64,000 bases of DNA from Adiantum capillus-veneris (GCA_014529385.2 CM043968.1:128003518-128067517), one strand, 5' to 3'. Positions 47,070-59,308 are shown, counted from the first letter of the stretch. The notes: generated by a model from the sequence alone, not told the origin. Made by a program: numbers and translations.

Positions 47070-47970
47070 ACTCTAATGTAGCATTGTAAGCGTTCACAAG
47101 GTTCATACTATCCTGAAGCGAGATTCCTTGCATCCATCTAGCATCTTCAAAAGGATAATTTTTGAACTTAATAAGATACCGTCAGATAATCTTACCATGT
47201 CGTAGTACCTTGTCTTCATACCGAATGATAGCTTCGGGTTGTAGCACCTCTTCTTGGTCTTTGATTTCGGGAGGGTCTTCAATAATCGGGTCATTTGGAG
47301 GCTCTCCTTTGTAGGGCTTAAGTAGGCTCACATGAAAAGCATTGTGTATGAGCGAATGGTTAGATAACTTGAGTTGATAAGCCACCTCATTGATTGGCTT
47401 CAAAACTTGAAAAGGACCATAGTATCTTTTTGCTAGTTTAGCATAATACTTTTGATGGCCCGTAGGATTTTTGCCTGTCTTTTGCCTCAATCGAGCCTTA
47501 GGAAACTTAAGTAAGACCCAATCATTTTCTTTGAACGTTAAGGCCCTTCTGTGCTTGTCAGCAACAACTTTTTGCCATAGTTGAGAGATGGATATAGCCT
47601 CCTTAATCTTTTGAAAAGATGCTTGCAGGTCATGGCTATACTCATCCGCAGTGAAGATCTTCCCATGTACTTTAAGTAGCAAGGGACTTTTAGATCTTCC
47701 CTCTATGATATCAAAAGGTGCTTTTCCCATAGAGGTATGGATAGTATTATTATACGCATACTCTATAAGAGGTAAGTACTTTTCCCATTGTGAGCATTGA
47801 CCTACTTCTATAACATAGGTCTTTAGTAGATTAAGAATCGCAAGATTGGCTATCTCACTTTGGCCATCTATTTGTGGGTGATAGGCCGAAGAGAAATTCA
47901 ATCTTGTACCTAGATTTTTGAAGAGACCTTTCTAGAAATTCCTGGTCATTCTAAGATCTCTATCTGACAC
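47070..47970 (-). pseudogene. chromovirus integrase C-terminus and chromodomain
   Basis: FSSAYHPQIDGQSEIANLAI (core Glu region), IEYAYNNTIHTSMGKAPFD, VADKHRRALTFKENDWVLLK, RYYGPFQVLKPINEVAYQLK and HNAFHVSLLKPYKG. The chromodomain-like end is PEAIIRYEDKVLRHGKIIRR followed by YLIKFKNYPFEDARWM, read across a frame change at about 47182. Confidence 0.9.
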
Positions 47971-48089
47971 GATGGATGTTGGCAATCCATGGTGTTTGAA
48001 AATATGGGATATGAAGAGAGTTGCCATTTAGTGTGCCTTACTAGTTTTCTTGACAGGGATAAAGTGTGTTTGCTTGCTAAACCTGTCGA

Positions 48090-48545
48090 CTATTGTCCAT
48101 ATTTCCGGATAGACTTGGGTAATCCAAAGATAAAATCCATGGATATACTCTCCCATGGTGAATTAGGGATTGGTAATGGCTGGAGTAATCCAGGTTGCTT
48201 CCCTCTATCATACTTGGTCTTTGGACATACCACACATTTTGAAACATACTCTTGTATGTCCACTTTCATGGTAGGCCAATAAAAGTACGTCTCTACTCCT
48301 CGAAGAGTAGGTTGAATGCCTCTATGCCCCGCATAGGGAGGAGCATGGGATTCATACATGACTTTCTCACGAAGGGAGTGGGTAACACATAGCCTATTGC
48401 CATGGAGAAGATAACCATCCTGCAAGGCGAATGGTTCCTCTTTCTTCCCTAAAGCAAGGGCTGACATCATGTCTTTAAAGTCAGGGTCAGTAGCATACTC
48501 ATCTATCATAGAAGATAGATCATCTTGAGTTGCTATAGACACAGC
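48090..48545 (-). pseudogene. chromovirus integrase, zinc-binding and core start
   Basis: LQDGYLLHGNRLCVTHSLRE, then HAPPYAGHRGIQPTLRGVET and YFYWPTMKVDIQEYVSKCVV with CPKTKYDR (HHCC module). PWESISMDFIFGLPKS contains the first core Asp. A frameshift follows after about 48090. Confidence 0.93.
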
Positions 48546-48618
48546 ATCAACTTTTGGTCATCGTGAAAGTGCATCAGCCACTTGATTGTGCTTTCTAGCA
48601 ATGTGATCAATGTGGAAA

Positions 48619-49020
48619 TTAAATTGTGAAAGAAAATTTTCCCACCCCATTTGTTTGTTGAAAAACTTTGTTTGCGTCATGAAGTACTTGAGACTTTGAT
48701 GGTTTGTTCGTAAAATGAATGGAGTCCCCAATAGATAGTGCTTCCATGTGTTTAGGGCATGTAGAATAGCCTAAAAGCTCTTTCTCATAAATGCCCAAGA
48801 CATGTTCATCCGTATTGAGCCTTCGGCTCTCATATGCTATGGCATGCCCTTCTTGAAGCAAGGCTGCTCCAAGGTCACGACAAGCATCACATTGGACCTC
48901 AAATGGTTTTGAGAGATCTGGAAGCATAAGGACTGGTTGAGAGGTAAGCTTCTCTTTGAGCTTGTCAAAAGCTTTTTGCTCCTTAGTTGTCCATGAATAC
49001 TTAACATTCTTCTTTGTTAA
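48619..49020 (-). pseudogene. chromovirus RNase H
   Basis: LMLPDLSKPFEVQCDACRDL, AALLQEGHAIAYESRRLNTD and YEKEL match Gypsy RNase H (FE-x-x-x-D-A-S, EKE). A frame change near 48770 separates the last third, KHMEALSIGDSIHFTNKPSK. The first Asp is kept; Ser is replaced in DACRDLG. Confidence 0.85.
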
Positions 49021-49026
49021 GTCGTG

Positions 49027-49422
49027 TTATGGTCCCGCTATTTGAGAAAATTTTGCTATGAAGTGTCTATAGTATGCACACATACCAATAAAGCTTCTTA
49101 ACCCATGTAGATTCCTTGGATTAGGCCATTCTTTTATTACCTCTAACTTTGGTGGATCCATACGGATACCATCTTGAGAGATAATATGACCTAAGTATTG
49201 AATCTCTTGAAGGAAAAATTCGCTTTTCTTTTGGTTGAGAAAAATCTTGTTCTCCCTCAATGCTTGAAAAATCACTTGAAGATGTTGCTTGTGTTCCTCC
49301 AAGGACTTGGAGTAGATGATGATATCATCAAACAACACTTCAGTGAACTTGCAGTGGGGTCTAAATATTTTCTCCATCAAACGATTGAATGTGGCAGGTG
49401 CATTGGTCAAGCCAAAAGGCAT
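49027..49422 (-). pseudogene. chromovirus reverse transcriptase, catalytic part
   Basis: MPFGLTNAPATFNRLMEKIF, then FTEVLFDDIIIYSKSLEEH with the FDD catalytic pair kept, and FLQEIQYLGHIISQDGIRMD. It ends RHFIAKFSQIAGP at an in-frame TAA. Confidence 0.94.
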
Positions 49423-49424
49423 GA

Positions 49425-50069
49425 CTAGATATTCATAAAGACCAACGTTGTACGAAACGCGGTCTTTAGGATATCTTCCTCCACTATCCTTATTTGATGA
49501 TAGCCACTTTTAAGGTCAATCCTACTGAAGTAGGTAGAGTCTTGTAGTTTATCAAACAGATCTTCTACTCGAGGTACGGGAAATCTGTTTTTGATAGTGA
49601 TTTGGTTTAGTGCACGATAGTCACACATGCGGTATGTTCCATCTTTCTTTTGCACTAAAAGGACTGGAGAACAAAAGGGAGAGGAGCTAGGCCTCACCAT
49701 CCCTTTGTCTACCAATTCTTGTACTTGCCTCATGATCTCCTCTTGTTGAGCTTGGGAAACTTGATAAAGAGGTTTGTTAAGCGGTGAGCTTCCTGATAGG
49801 AGCTCAATTTGATGGTCATCATCCCCTCGTTTTGGAGGTAAGTCCATAGGGATATCATTGATGAACACATCTTGGAATCCTTTTAGAAGGCTAGACAAGT
49901 CTAACTCTTCTTTATTCCTACCATTCACCTTTGATGAAACATTAGGACCTTTTAGGGACTCTTTGACAAAAATCATGTATGCAGAAATTGAGCTCTTCAT
50001 TGATTTATCAAGGGCAAGAGGATTTACAAGTGGTATAGTACGACCAGACTCATTAGCATCTATATACAT
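49425..50069 (-). pseudogene. chromovirus reverse transcriptase, N-terminal part
   Basis: Contains [58 protein letters not shown] and [20 protein letters not shown] (motif A). A one-base shift near 49436 ends the frame just before the MPFGLTNAP motif, which continues in the next frame. Confidence 0.93.
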
Positions 50070-50129
50070 GTTCTTTCCCCTGTAGGTGAATTAGATTCTC
50101 CTCTCAGGGAACTCCATGTTGGCAGCCAT

Positions 50130-50399
50130 GTGATCAAACCATGGCGCCCCTAGGATAGCATCCTCATATTGGATAGGAGAGATGAAAAAGTCTTCTTTGT
50201 CGACATAGCTTTTAGACATGAAGCCTCAACTTCCCAATCAAGGGAGTAACAGAGGCTTGTTGTCCCTTGAAAGCCATGTCAACCGTTACAATATCTTCCA
50301 TCTCAAAAGCTTGAATGCCCAACTTGGTGGCCAACTCCGTTGATATGAAGTTGTGAGTAGTGCCATGGTCAAACAAGATGAAGGCATCATGCTCCCTTA
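50130..50399 (-). pseudogene. chromovirus protease region (DHG variant)
   Basis: Reads HDAFILFDHGTTHNFISTEL followed by ATKLG, aligned with the LFDSG-T-HNFI motif of plant Gypsy proteases. The catalytic triplet reads D-H-G. Further on, SPIQYEDAILGAPWFDH matches the hydrophobic GxxW segment of the family. Confidence 0.75.
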
Positions 50400-50916
50400 T
50401 CTTTCCCCAAGCATAGGAGAGAGATGATCCTTTGCAATGAGCATCCTCTTTTGGAGCTTCGATGGTGGAAGCCCTAGGAGTCTTATTGCGAGCATTTTTC
50501 TTGAGGCAAGAACGATAGCCATGTCCTTGCTCCCCACACTTAAAACACTTATGGTCCTTGCAAAAAGCTTCGATCTCTTAATGAGAGAGTTTGTTTTTAC
50601 CTTTGTAAACTCCCTTCTCCTTGGACCTATTGTTGTTGTTGTAGGAAGTGCCTTGGGAAGAGTTTTGGGCATTGGTTTTTCCCTTTGCACCATTTTTGTC
50701 TTTGTTCTCCATGGGTTTGACATTCCGCCTAGCCCCTTGTTGGAAATTGATACAGGAAGTAACCATGGTGTGGTGGATTACTTCGGTGATAGAACCAGGC
50801 CGTTGGGAGTTGACATGCTCGGCCATTTCTTTAGGTGATCCCGCACAAACTTGTTGCTTTTTCACGGCAAGGTCTATCCTTTCAAAGATAGTAGCCTTGA
50901 GATTACTACTAGCCAT
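50400..50916 (-). pseudogene. chromovirus gag C-terminus with zinc knuckle
   Basis: Starts SNLKATIFERIDLAVKKQQV and contains HVNSQRPGSITEVIHHTMV. After a TAA at about 50578 comes CFKCGEQGHGYRSC (CX2CX4HX4C). The knuckle binds element RNA. The same words occur in copy II at 42250-42510. Confidence 0.82.
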
Positions 50917-53029
50917 ACGGGGGGGGGGGGGTGCGAGGGGCTAATAATTTACACACGTCATTTAACCGATGACGAATGCGTCGCATAGGCGAGGCATATC
51001 TCGTATAAGCGAGGACATTCTTTTTTTAAAAAAAGGGTCGTCACATAAACAACGGGAAGCCTTGCATAATCGATGCTATATAATTTAAATCGCTACATAA
51101 ACGACGTAGTGACTGAGCCTTACTTAAGCGACAAAAACCAGCGAGGCTTGTACTGACGGTTGCACACTGCCATGGCATCTCTCATGCGAGGCATTTTCAT
51201 AAAATACTCCCTCGCGCCTTTCAAGTCGCTCACGGGAATCTTCATTCACAGCAGTGTCAATGAGCATAGAGTAGGCCGAACGAGCAGGAACCCCACCCCA
51301 CCACGCCACCCCACCCCCAGTGTTCATGACCTGCAATGTGTGTGCGCATGTGCAGGTTCCATGTTTCTCCCTCTGGTCCTCTCTCTCTCTCTGGTAAATT
51401 GTCTTGGCTATCCTCTTGCCCATGTTTTCTCAGGGATGTTTATTGCATAGATTATGTCTCACTGATGGTTTGATAGAAGATGTCAGCATAGAAGCTGTGA
51501 CAATCTTGCGAGGGTTAGCTCTTATCGATTGCTTAATCGAGGTGCTAGATGACATTGTAATTCTAGAGATATCTCTCATCTCAATACGATTTTCTCTGTC
51601 AGTTTTGAATTTTGTAGCTAATCGTTTTACTAACCTGTGCACGTGATTTGAAAAAAAAAGGTATGGGTGGCCCTTTCCTCATTGCTTTGAACATGGTCTA
51701 TCTTTCTTTGTTGTTTGGGTAGGTGTTTGCATGCAACACCTTTGTTTATGTTATTTTCATATTATAATGTCAATTGGGTAAATGAGGCTGATCAACATCT
51801 TCGTACGTAAGTGACCGCATAGATTGCTCTACTGGATTATGTTCATTTGTGAAGCAAATAAACAAAAACTTAGCAAGTTTTGAAATGACCACATGGATTA
51901 CTTAGTGGGGTATCCCCCCCCAAAAAATATCCTCTTAATGTATTATGTCTTTTCATCATTACCACGTCTGCATCATGTTGATGGGACATTTGCCGCTAAG
52001 CTAGAAAGAAGGAAACCTTGATTTGAGAATTTTTTGTAACGCTTTATTATTTGTCGCAATGCAGTTATTTTGTATTAGTCTCTATTTGTTTGCTAGGTCT
52101 AGGTACGTGCAATGCCTAGTTGTAACATTTGATCTTAATATGTTTGTAAGACCAGCGGTGAGATTTGAGTTTGTTATGCAACGGAAATCGCTTTAGCATT
52201 ACAAGCCTGAATCTGGCTCAATTTATGTGCCTGTTCACGTTTGGACGTGGCAAGATCTAATGTGATGGTGTAGCACTATGCGTTCATTCAAGCATATGCT
52301 ATAGTAGATGGTGCCAACTCTCCCTACATAAGCGTAGTAGGCAAAGGGTAGCTAATCCTACTTTAGAGTGACGTTGAGAGACCCTTTGCACTCTACATTA
52401 CTTTGCTTCAGACGTCTCATGAGTTTGTGGAGCTGCTTATATTGAAAGGTTTGAATGATGTGTCAAAACGTGAGGTTGGTCTCAAAACCTTACCTCTACT
52501 TTCTATAAGAAACAGACTTTCACATGGCTCAGCCTCCTTGAGAAGTGTTTGGGTTCTCACATTTGTAGACCTGTCAAGGCCTTTGTTTCTTGTCCCTCTT
52601 TTCTGCTGTCAATCGCCTCTTGTGCATGTGATCTTTTTCTGATTTTAATTTTGTCTCTCTTGTTTTTGTCAACTCTTGTTCCGAGTGATTAGAACTCCTT
52701 TGTTGCAGTTTGGTATGCCTATATGGCTCCGAAAAGGAAGCTCTTCGCTGTTGTCAATAATTCTAAGTGAAAGTGTCTCTCCATATGCTTATATATGGCG
52801 CTGCACAAGAACTTGACATGAGTCAAAAAAATGCACGACCACATTCCTAGTCAAGGGCAGATCCTAGACATGTCTTGCTTGTTGTGCTTCAATTGGCATG
52901 TATGTAGTCAGATGTGGCTGGAATATTTACCTCTTGGTGTGCATTCGATGTTGGATAAGATCAATGATACTAATTTTCAACAATGTTGAAATGCAATCTC
53001 AGCTTGAACGCATCGACTGCCAAACATAT
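50917..53029. other. intergenic, no gene recognised
   Basis: Begins with a G-run (50921-50933), then GCGA-rich AT/GC mixed sequence (50950-51120, repeated TAAGCGA/TAAACGA words). No domain could be assigned in the open frames. Confidence 0.45.
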
Positions 53030-53400
53030 TGCCAAATATGGCTGATTTTTGCATTAAGCGCCTTTAAGCCATGTGGCGTTGCTCCAAGAACTTTACATGG
53101 GTGAGATAACTTTGTCAGCTGGGGCTCATAGAGAAGGGTTGAGGCATAAAGTTGTCTTTGATATGTCATATGCCGAATGTGGCAACCATGTGTTGCATAT
53201 GGTGCTTGCTAATGGGTATGGCGAATGTGGCAACCATGTGTTGCATATGGTGCTTGCTAATGGGTATGGCGAATGTGGCAACTTGCATGTGTTGCATACG
53301 GTGCTGCAATTTGCTGATGCCATCTCTTGGAGCACATTTATTACTGGAGATGCCCTACTTGATTGATGCAAGGATGCTCTTGGCTTAACAAGGCTTTTTG
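53030..53400 (+). pseudogene. PPR-like fragment with internal repeats
   Basis: FALSAFKPCGVAP, GLRHKVVFDMSYAECGN and FADAISWSTFITG resemble pieces of plant pentatricopeptide-repeat proteins, where words such as LVDMYAKCGN and DVVSWNTMI recur. The ECGN segment is repeated three times by a 48-bp duplication. Frames break on both sides and no E or DYW domain is visible. PPR proteins edit or process organelle RNA; this piece is too short and damaged to work. The identification is tentative. Confidence 0.42.
53175..53310. repeat. 48-bp tandem repeat, about 2.8 units
   Basis: GAATGTGGCAACCATGTGTT starts units at 53175 and 53223 that are identical over 48 bp. A third unit at 53271 has a 3-bp insertion. 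The unit length keeps frame (16 codons). Confidence 0.93.
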
Positions 53401-53724
53401 CAATGTCTGGTCATGGTGGCTGTCGAGACGCAGGAGCTCATGTTGTTGAGTACTATGTGGAAAGGGAAAAACACTCTGCTTTTGCAAACGTGCAAATGCT
53501 AGCAAACCCTTGCTATGGTTGTAGACAATAGAATTCAGTCCAATGATGTAATGACCTAGATTCACAAATTGGTGGCCTCTTGATGGTTCAACTCTCATAC
53601 TTACATGCCTCAAGGACTCAACTGATGAACAATTCCATGAGGCTTGTTTTTTGATCTTCTATCGGCATACATCAACTCACCCACATTGTTGTCAACATAC
53701 AAGCTCTTTCCCAGTATTTCCATC

Positions 53725-54085
53725 CGACACTGTCCATGAGATAAGTGTGTATCCATGTATTCGAGTCTCGTCACAAAGCCGTCCTCTTTGTGCCCAACTC
53801 CAGTGTCGGCTGTATCCATGTGCTCGCGGTATCTAGCTGAATTCGATCATGACGTATGAGTCCGGTGATCTCTACCCGTGTAAGAGATAGGAGGGTGCAT
53901 CTAGGATATGTTCCTAGTCATAGTTCCCAGCTCAAAATGGTATCCAACTCTCTCTTCATCTCCTCCGTGCAATGTGGTGTCATAGAAGACCGTCGGAAGG
54001 TTGCCCGTCCGGGCATTAAAGTCTCCAAGAAGGGTAATCCCTGGAGAACTCCCGTATATCATCATCTAATACAGCAAATGGAGAC
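53725..54085 (-). mobile_element. LINE family-1 remnant, minus strand
   Basis: Antisense of 53915-54085 gives SPFAVLDDDIREFSRD and, in another frame, LLGDFNARTGN with VFYDTT, the endonuclease words of copies A and B. Antisense of 53725-53830 gives DTADTGVGHKEDGFVTRLEY then MDTHLSHG, matching GFVTRPRYMDTHLSHG near the C-terminus. Everything between is deleted. It is a short, internally deleted copy. Confidence 0.75.
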
Positions 54086-54099
54086 TGCCTTCTAGGTGT

Positions 54100-55791
54100 A
54101 GCATACTTCTACAATATTGACACTACAGCTTGCTCAATACCTAGTACGAGTTTTACAACTTCATCTTTAAGCTGGTGTAGGTGTATAAGTATGCTGCCAG
54201 CAACTCGATACTATGCAGGAACAACCAACTGCTACCCTCAATCAATATTAAGCTTGAAAATATGTACCTCCAGTCCTGATTTGTTTGCAGGCATGTGTAA
54301 GCCATTAAGAAGCTGCACCTGCATGAGCATGAAGCTGCCAATTCCCGATTCAATTCACCAAGTGGCATCCGGGGCGCGTGAAGCAAAGTAGTCCGTAGTA
54401 GTAGTAAGAGCGCAAACAAAGCATAATGTACCTGAGCAGGGAGACAACGACAACTTGGAGTTGAGTGAGAATGGTGCACAGAACATCCAACGGGCTTGAA
54501 AGGTGGCCCTTCTTTTTGGACACCGGCTTGTTGGATCCCACCATCTCCTACTTTCCCTTTTCCACAACTCCTCCACCATCCCTACCATCTCTCTCACCTC
54601 TTCCGGCATCAAGCTCACATCCTACGCAATCTCACTGAAGCCTAGAACCTCTACGAGATCGCCAACAATCTATCTCCGGCTCATGATCCTGCATCAGCTG
54701 CTGCAGGTGAAGCTGAGCCTGATCAAATTGACCTTACTCTAGAAGCAAAACCCACATGAACATAAGTGTAGAGTTGACGTGGACATGAACATGGCAAGAA
54801 AGCCCGTCCACCGTGCATTTACGAAGCATATTGTCAAACATCATCTTGCCTATAGCACCGTATTTTGCCCTGATCAACAGCTTTTTGAAGGTTACCTTTA
54901 TGGCAGGATGGTTCACCAAAAATTTCCTAGTCTTCATGTTGCTACAACTGAACCTAGCATACATATCTATTCCAGCGGATGTCGAAGCCACCCTGTGCTG
55001 GAGCTGTCAACAGAAGACCACAATGAGCACCACCGGATGGTGTTCTGCCAGGAGGTAGCATCATCCTTTGTGGAAAACACAAGCCAAGGTACTGCCATCC
55101 ACCCAAAACTGCAACTGAGGGGCTAAAAACGCTGTTGTAATGCAGATTTCAGCTGGTTCGTTCGCCCCCGATAGATGTCGGAGCGAAGGAGAGGCTTGAT
55201 GGGGTGCGGATCTCTCATAACATAGCCGTAGGAGGCCTGAAAAAAGAGAAAAAACAGCAAGGTTTTATGGCTAGAAACAGTGTCGTGTGAAGAGGATATG
55301 GGCCGACAATGTACCGGATGCAAAGCCGGGAAGTCGAAGGCAAGATCAGAGGTAGAAAGCCCAACATCCCCCCCTCCAGGCTAAAAATGCAGGTGCCTTG
55401 TGCCGCTTGATGGAGCTGCTTTTTCCCTCTCCAATTGCGGGTCCTCCTTCACGTGCTCCATAAAAAGCGTCCTTTTGTCAAACCGGTGCCCATATGTGAT
55501 TAACGCAAGGGATGAGAGTTAACAGAAAGGTGCAGATTAGGAAAGGCTTGTGCGTTGGCCGCCAAGAACAAGATCTTAGGGCTGATCTGGGGCAATTACT
55601 TTGGGGATGAGAGAGAAGGGATGAGCGATGGTTGATCTAGCTCCATAGCACAGAAAACGCGGTCTGAGAGGTGAAACCGCTGGCTATTTGCAAAAAACAC
55701 AGCCACCAAGGGGGAGCGATCTCAGTTTTGAGGGAATTATTTGCGATGGAAACAATCAACAGGGGATTGCTGGCTTAGGAGAAGAACCTCA
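54100..55791. other. unassigned, some open frames on both strands
   Basis: Minus-strand codons near 54580-54650 read DVSLMPEEVREMVGMVEELW, and 54734-54991 encode 85 residues with a basic middle. I recognise neither. A plus-strand frame covers 54779-55126. They could be host exon remains or element leader; nothing decides. Confidence 0.3.
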
Positions 55792-55804
55792 GCATCTGAT
55801 ACCA
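55792..55804 (-). other. primer-site-like sequence (tRNA-iMet type)
   Basis: The minus strand reads TGGTATCAGATGC, close to TGGTATCAGAGC. With no flanking LTR pair identified, it may mark an LTR-element leader pointing left. Confidence 0.4.
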
Positions 55805-55861
55805 TGTGAGAGTGGACTGCGAAAACAAAAGCATGAGCATCAACTATAATGCTACCAACAA

Positions 55862-56430
55862 CAACATATAGCTCAGGTTGAGTCCTTTCCAGGAATACAT
55901 GAAGATCTGCTTCATTTTGTCCACATCTGCCATACGGTTATAAGCTTGTGCTGTATTTGACCACAACCATCAAATCTCTCATGTAGCTTACTCTTGCATT
56001 AATCTCCACCTGGATTAAAAGGAGTTATAAGAAACTTCCCAAACTTATAGTTTAGATTACATCCTTCTTCATTTAACATGAGCTGCAACCTCCTAGATCT
56101 GACATTGATTTGCAACAAAACATCGTCACCCCCTCTATCTTTATAGCATATGATAGGCATCTCTAGACATTCAAACCCTATGGCATGCTTTAAAATCCCC
56201 AATCCTTTGCAAGCATGTCTACTCTCCTCATTGTAAGGTTCTATTGCACTTTCATATCCCTCATGACATGTGTCGTCTTGAACCTGGTCTTGCTTTTGCT
56301 CAGGTTGAGTCCTTTCCAAGAATACATGAAGATCTGCTTCATTTTGTCCACATCTGCATTCTGGTTATCAGCTCGTGCTGTATTCGACCACAACCCATCA
56401 AATCGCTCATGTAGCTTACTCTTGCAATGA
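55862..56430. repeat. pair of 130-bp direct repeats
   Basis: TCAGGTTGAGTCCTTTCCA through TCATGTAGCTTACTCTTGCA occurs at 55872-55995 and again at 56300-56430, about 92% alike by eye and roughly 430 bp apart. The minus-strand translation of the second copy is part of a coiled-coil-like frame. Confidence 0.85.
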
Positions 56431-56513
56431 ATTTGTTCTTCAGCGTGTTTCTCTTCCAGTTTTGCTACCTGATCTTGCATTTGATTCATAACCTTTTGAA
56501 GTATCTGTAGCAT
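55999..56513 (-). other. unrecognised minus-strand open frames (coiled-coil-like)
   Basis: One frame (56241-56513) begins MLQILQKVMNQMQDQVAKLE and continues with charged helix. An overlapping frame (55999-56319) reads GILKHAIGFECLEMPIICYK and LLQINVRSRRLQLMLNEEG. They overlap, so at most one was coding at a time, or a frameshift links them. No family recognised. Confidence 0.3.
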
Positions 56514-56519
56514 TTTTGT

Positions 56520-58177
56520 TTGATCTATTTTTGTTGTAGTCCACTCAATTCATGGCTGCTTCGACCTCATCTGTAGATTCTTGATCTATTAATATTTCTA
56601 CTTGCATTGACGTTACGTGCAGATACGATGTTTGTGTTAGTCTGACATATAGTTGTTTTAAATATACAGATACGATGAGTGACCAGGGTCATAGAGTGAA
56701 GTTGATGTTCATCAAGACTTTGCTACGTACCACTGGACTATTAGGAGAGGCTTTGACAAAGGCTATGTCAGATTATATGGAGATGGATGACGTCGGTTTA
56801 GACAGCTCCATCGAGTTTCTTGGGCAATTCAGTTTGCCCATACGTCCTGGAAAGGGTACATCCTCCCAGACACACACAGGAGTGGATACTTCCTCTCATG
56901 CAGATTAGACCATAGCGCATCGGTAATCTTCTTGATTGATGAAGTAGTAATGTCATTCTTTTTTTAAGCTATACTCTTCTTGTAATAATTATCTTGCATC
57001 CATACAGATTCTCTATTTCATCTATCTACTATGCGTACTCTGTACTTTATTATTATTCAGTCTGCATCTCTCCTGTTGTCGTGCCGTGGTAGGTTCATAA
57101 TGTGAAACTATAATATCTACCTCACTCTCAATGCTTTTGTTATGTGGGACCAAATGCTATGATGTACATTGTGTGATATATGCGAAAACGGATGCCATGG
57201 TTGTTGACGTGTACATACCTTGCCAAGCAGGCAAGGGCAGGGATGTGAAACCGTTTATGTTTGACCACATTAAATAATGTCTAATTTGCTTTAGGAATGT
57301 ACAAATGTCAAGTGTTTCGAAGTGGCATGCTCGTTTTGCCTAGAAAGTTCAATGCGGGCAATCTCGACCAAAAACAACAGGTTTTGTGCACGGGCATAAA
57401 AGACATGTCCAAAGTTCTTACCAAGTGGGAAAATGAGGTTTAACATGAAATTTGAGCCTAATGGGATTTTTCCATTAATTTAGAGTTTTTTCCCAGCTCG
57501 TTTGGGCTTTTAACGGACAAAAAGGGGCATTTTTGGGCTTAAAATGGCCTTAAAATGGTAAAAAAATAGCCTAAAAATAGCTCAAAGTAGCTCAAAAGGC
57601 CACATCAATGACTATTCCATAGTTTCTCAAGTTGTGTGAAAAGTTTTAGAGCCAAGAATGAGCTCATTCTGACATATGAGCAAGGAGATACAGCCATTCC
57701 TTTACAGGGTGCTAGTGTAGTCCCGTGCTGCTTCAACTACATGGTTGAGGTTATGAGGCCTCCAATTAGGGTTTCCCCTCCTCAAATAACTACTTGGGGT
57801 TCTCCAATGAAGTACTGAAGCTTCCAATGAAATGGTCACGATGAAGAAGGGGTTTAACAGGTCGAATGAGCATTGCATCTGTACAATTGGGAGCGAGGCT
57901 ACACCTAATCATCACACACACAAGAGTTTTAAGCTAATCTTGGTTCTTTTTCAAAGTGGAGCTTTCATGGCTGGAGTTTTGTTCTTTTTTAGTGTGTTTT
58001 TGGCTCCAAATCGTCTACACCTTGCTTGATTTTGCTACGAATCCTCACAGTCAGAGGCCCGACGCTTTCCTAGTCGCACTTCGCACTTGTGTGACACTTT
58101 TTTGCTAAACCCGAGGCGAAGTAGGCTAGGGTGAGCATTCAAAAGCTTCATTGAAGGTTTCAAATTAAAGCTTAAAG
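56520..58177. other. unassigned, possibly LTR/leader of the next Gypsy element
   Basis: A 77-codon frame at 56675-56908 has no recognisable domain. 57420-57600 is a TTTGGGC/AAAATGGCC-rich stretch. It should contain the 5' LTR of the element starting at 58178, but I could not identify LTR ends or a primer site. Confidence 0.35.
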
Positions 58178-59308
58178 CTATGGAGCAACAAGAGCAAGAT
58201 GGGGTTTGGTTTGATTCAGTCACAATGCAAACGTTTCAAGATTTTGTAGTGTTTATGCAGCAACAGCAAGTTGCGAAAAGAAGGGAGCTTTCCTCAACCA
58301 AAGCGCTTTAATCTGTGGTGAAAAAAATGGACCAATTTGAAGGTAAAGATGTAACAAAGTATCTTTGTGAGTATGTAAAGGAAATGGAGCTACATTGAGT
58401 GCCCGAAGCAGAGATGGTGCAAAGTTTTGAACTAGTTGTGGTTCCCGAGATCAGAGAGCATGTAAGGGGAATTAGAAATGAGCATGGGGCAACTTGGGAA
58501 GCATTCAATTTAGCCTTAAAAGAATAGTATTTCATGGAGGACTCCGAAAGGGTAACAAAGAGAACTTTTTTAGAGTGGGTAGTTCGGCCAAAAGAGGGAC
58601 TTTCGCCTACCGAACTGCTAAGGGAATTCGAACGCCGTTATGATCAACCTTCAAGGACTGAAAAGGCTACCCTAAACTTGGAGAAGACAGAGCTCTTTTT
58701 GCAGGCCGCAGGTAAAGAGATTCAAGAAAGTTTAGAGCTACTACTTGAGGCTAAGGATGCGGAACAAGGCTTAAAGACTAATTGGAATGAAGTTGAAGAC
58801 TCCATTTCGCTACTAACTAAGCGACAACGATGAAGAGACAAGATGATAGTCAACCCTAATCAAGTTCCAAGTGTTCTTGAGAGTCCCATAAAGCCTATTA
58901 TTGTGGTTCCAAAGAGTGACAAGTCCATTCTAGATGATATTGTCAAGGGAATGCAAGAGCTAAAGCTAAAGCTTACAAGGCTAGAAGAAAAGGGACAACC
59001 ATCAGGACAATCTATAGGGCAAAGACCTCAAAACAAAGAAGGCTTTGTAAATAGATGCATATGGTGTAATAGTACTGACCATGGAAGGAGGGATTGTGAA
59101 AGTTTTAAAGATGCTTTGACAAAGGAGCTAGTTTTCTTTAAAGATGGAAAAATTCAATTAAGTGAAACAGGTAAGCTCTTGGGGACGAACTTTGGAAAAG
59201 GTGGGATGAAGAAGCTAATTGAGGACATGACTACTAGCCATGCCATCTCAATGGTTGAGGCAGCCGCCTATGGGTTGAAGGTGGATCCTATTAAGAAAAG
59301 GGATTAGT
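58178..59308 (+). pseudogene. Gypsy gag with zinc knuckle
   Basis: Starts MEQQEQDGVWFDSVTMQTFQ. Contains MDQFEGKDVTKYLCEYVKEM, PEIREHVRGIRNEHGATWEA, MEDSERVTKRTFLEWVVRPK and a knuckle-like RCIWCNSTDHGRRDC (CX2CX4HX4C). In-frame stops occur near 58308, 58399, 58526 and 58831. The knuckle is followed by FKDGKIQLSETGKLLGTNFG and VEAAAYGLKV, shared with the minus-strand relative. Confidence 0.85.

Larger units (their letters stand above)
47040..50916 (-). mobile_element. chromovirus (Ty3/Gypsy) gag-pol copy I, minus strand, 5'-truncated
   Basis: In order on the minus strand: gag C-terminal half with zinc knuckle, protease, RT, RNase H, integrase with HHCC and catalytic core, and a terminal chromodomain. 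This domain order and the chromodomain define chromoviruses, which often use the chromodomain to pick insertion sites. Gag begins mid-protein at 50916, next to a 13-bp G-run, so the 5' LTR is lost or displaced. Several stops and frameshifts are present (for example 50578, 49436, 48930, 47935). Confidence 0.92.

Noticed and set aside
54355-54618. Host gene containing PEEVREMVGMVEELW
   Set aside because: No family recognised, stops upstream and no splice partners. Left as unassigned.
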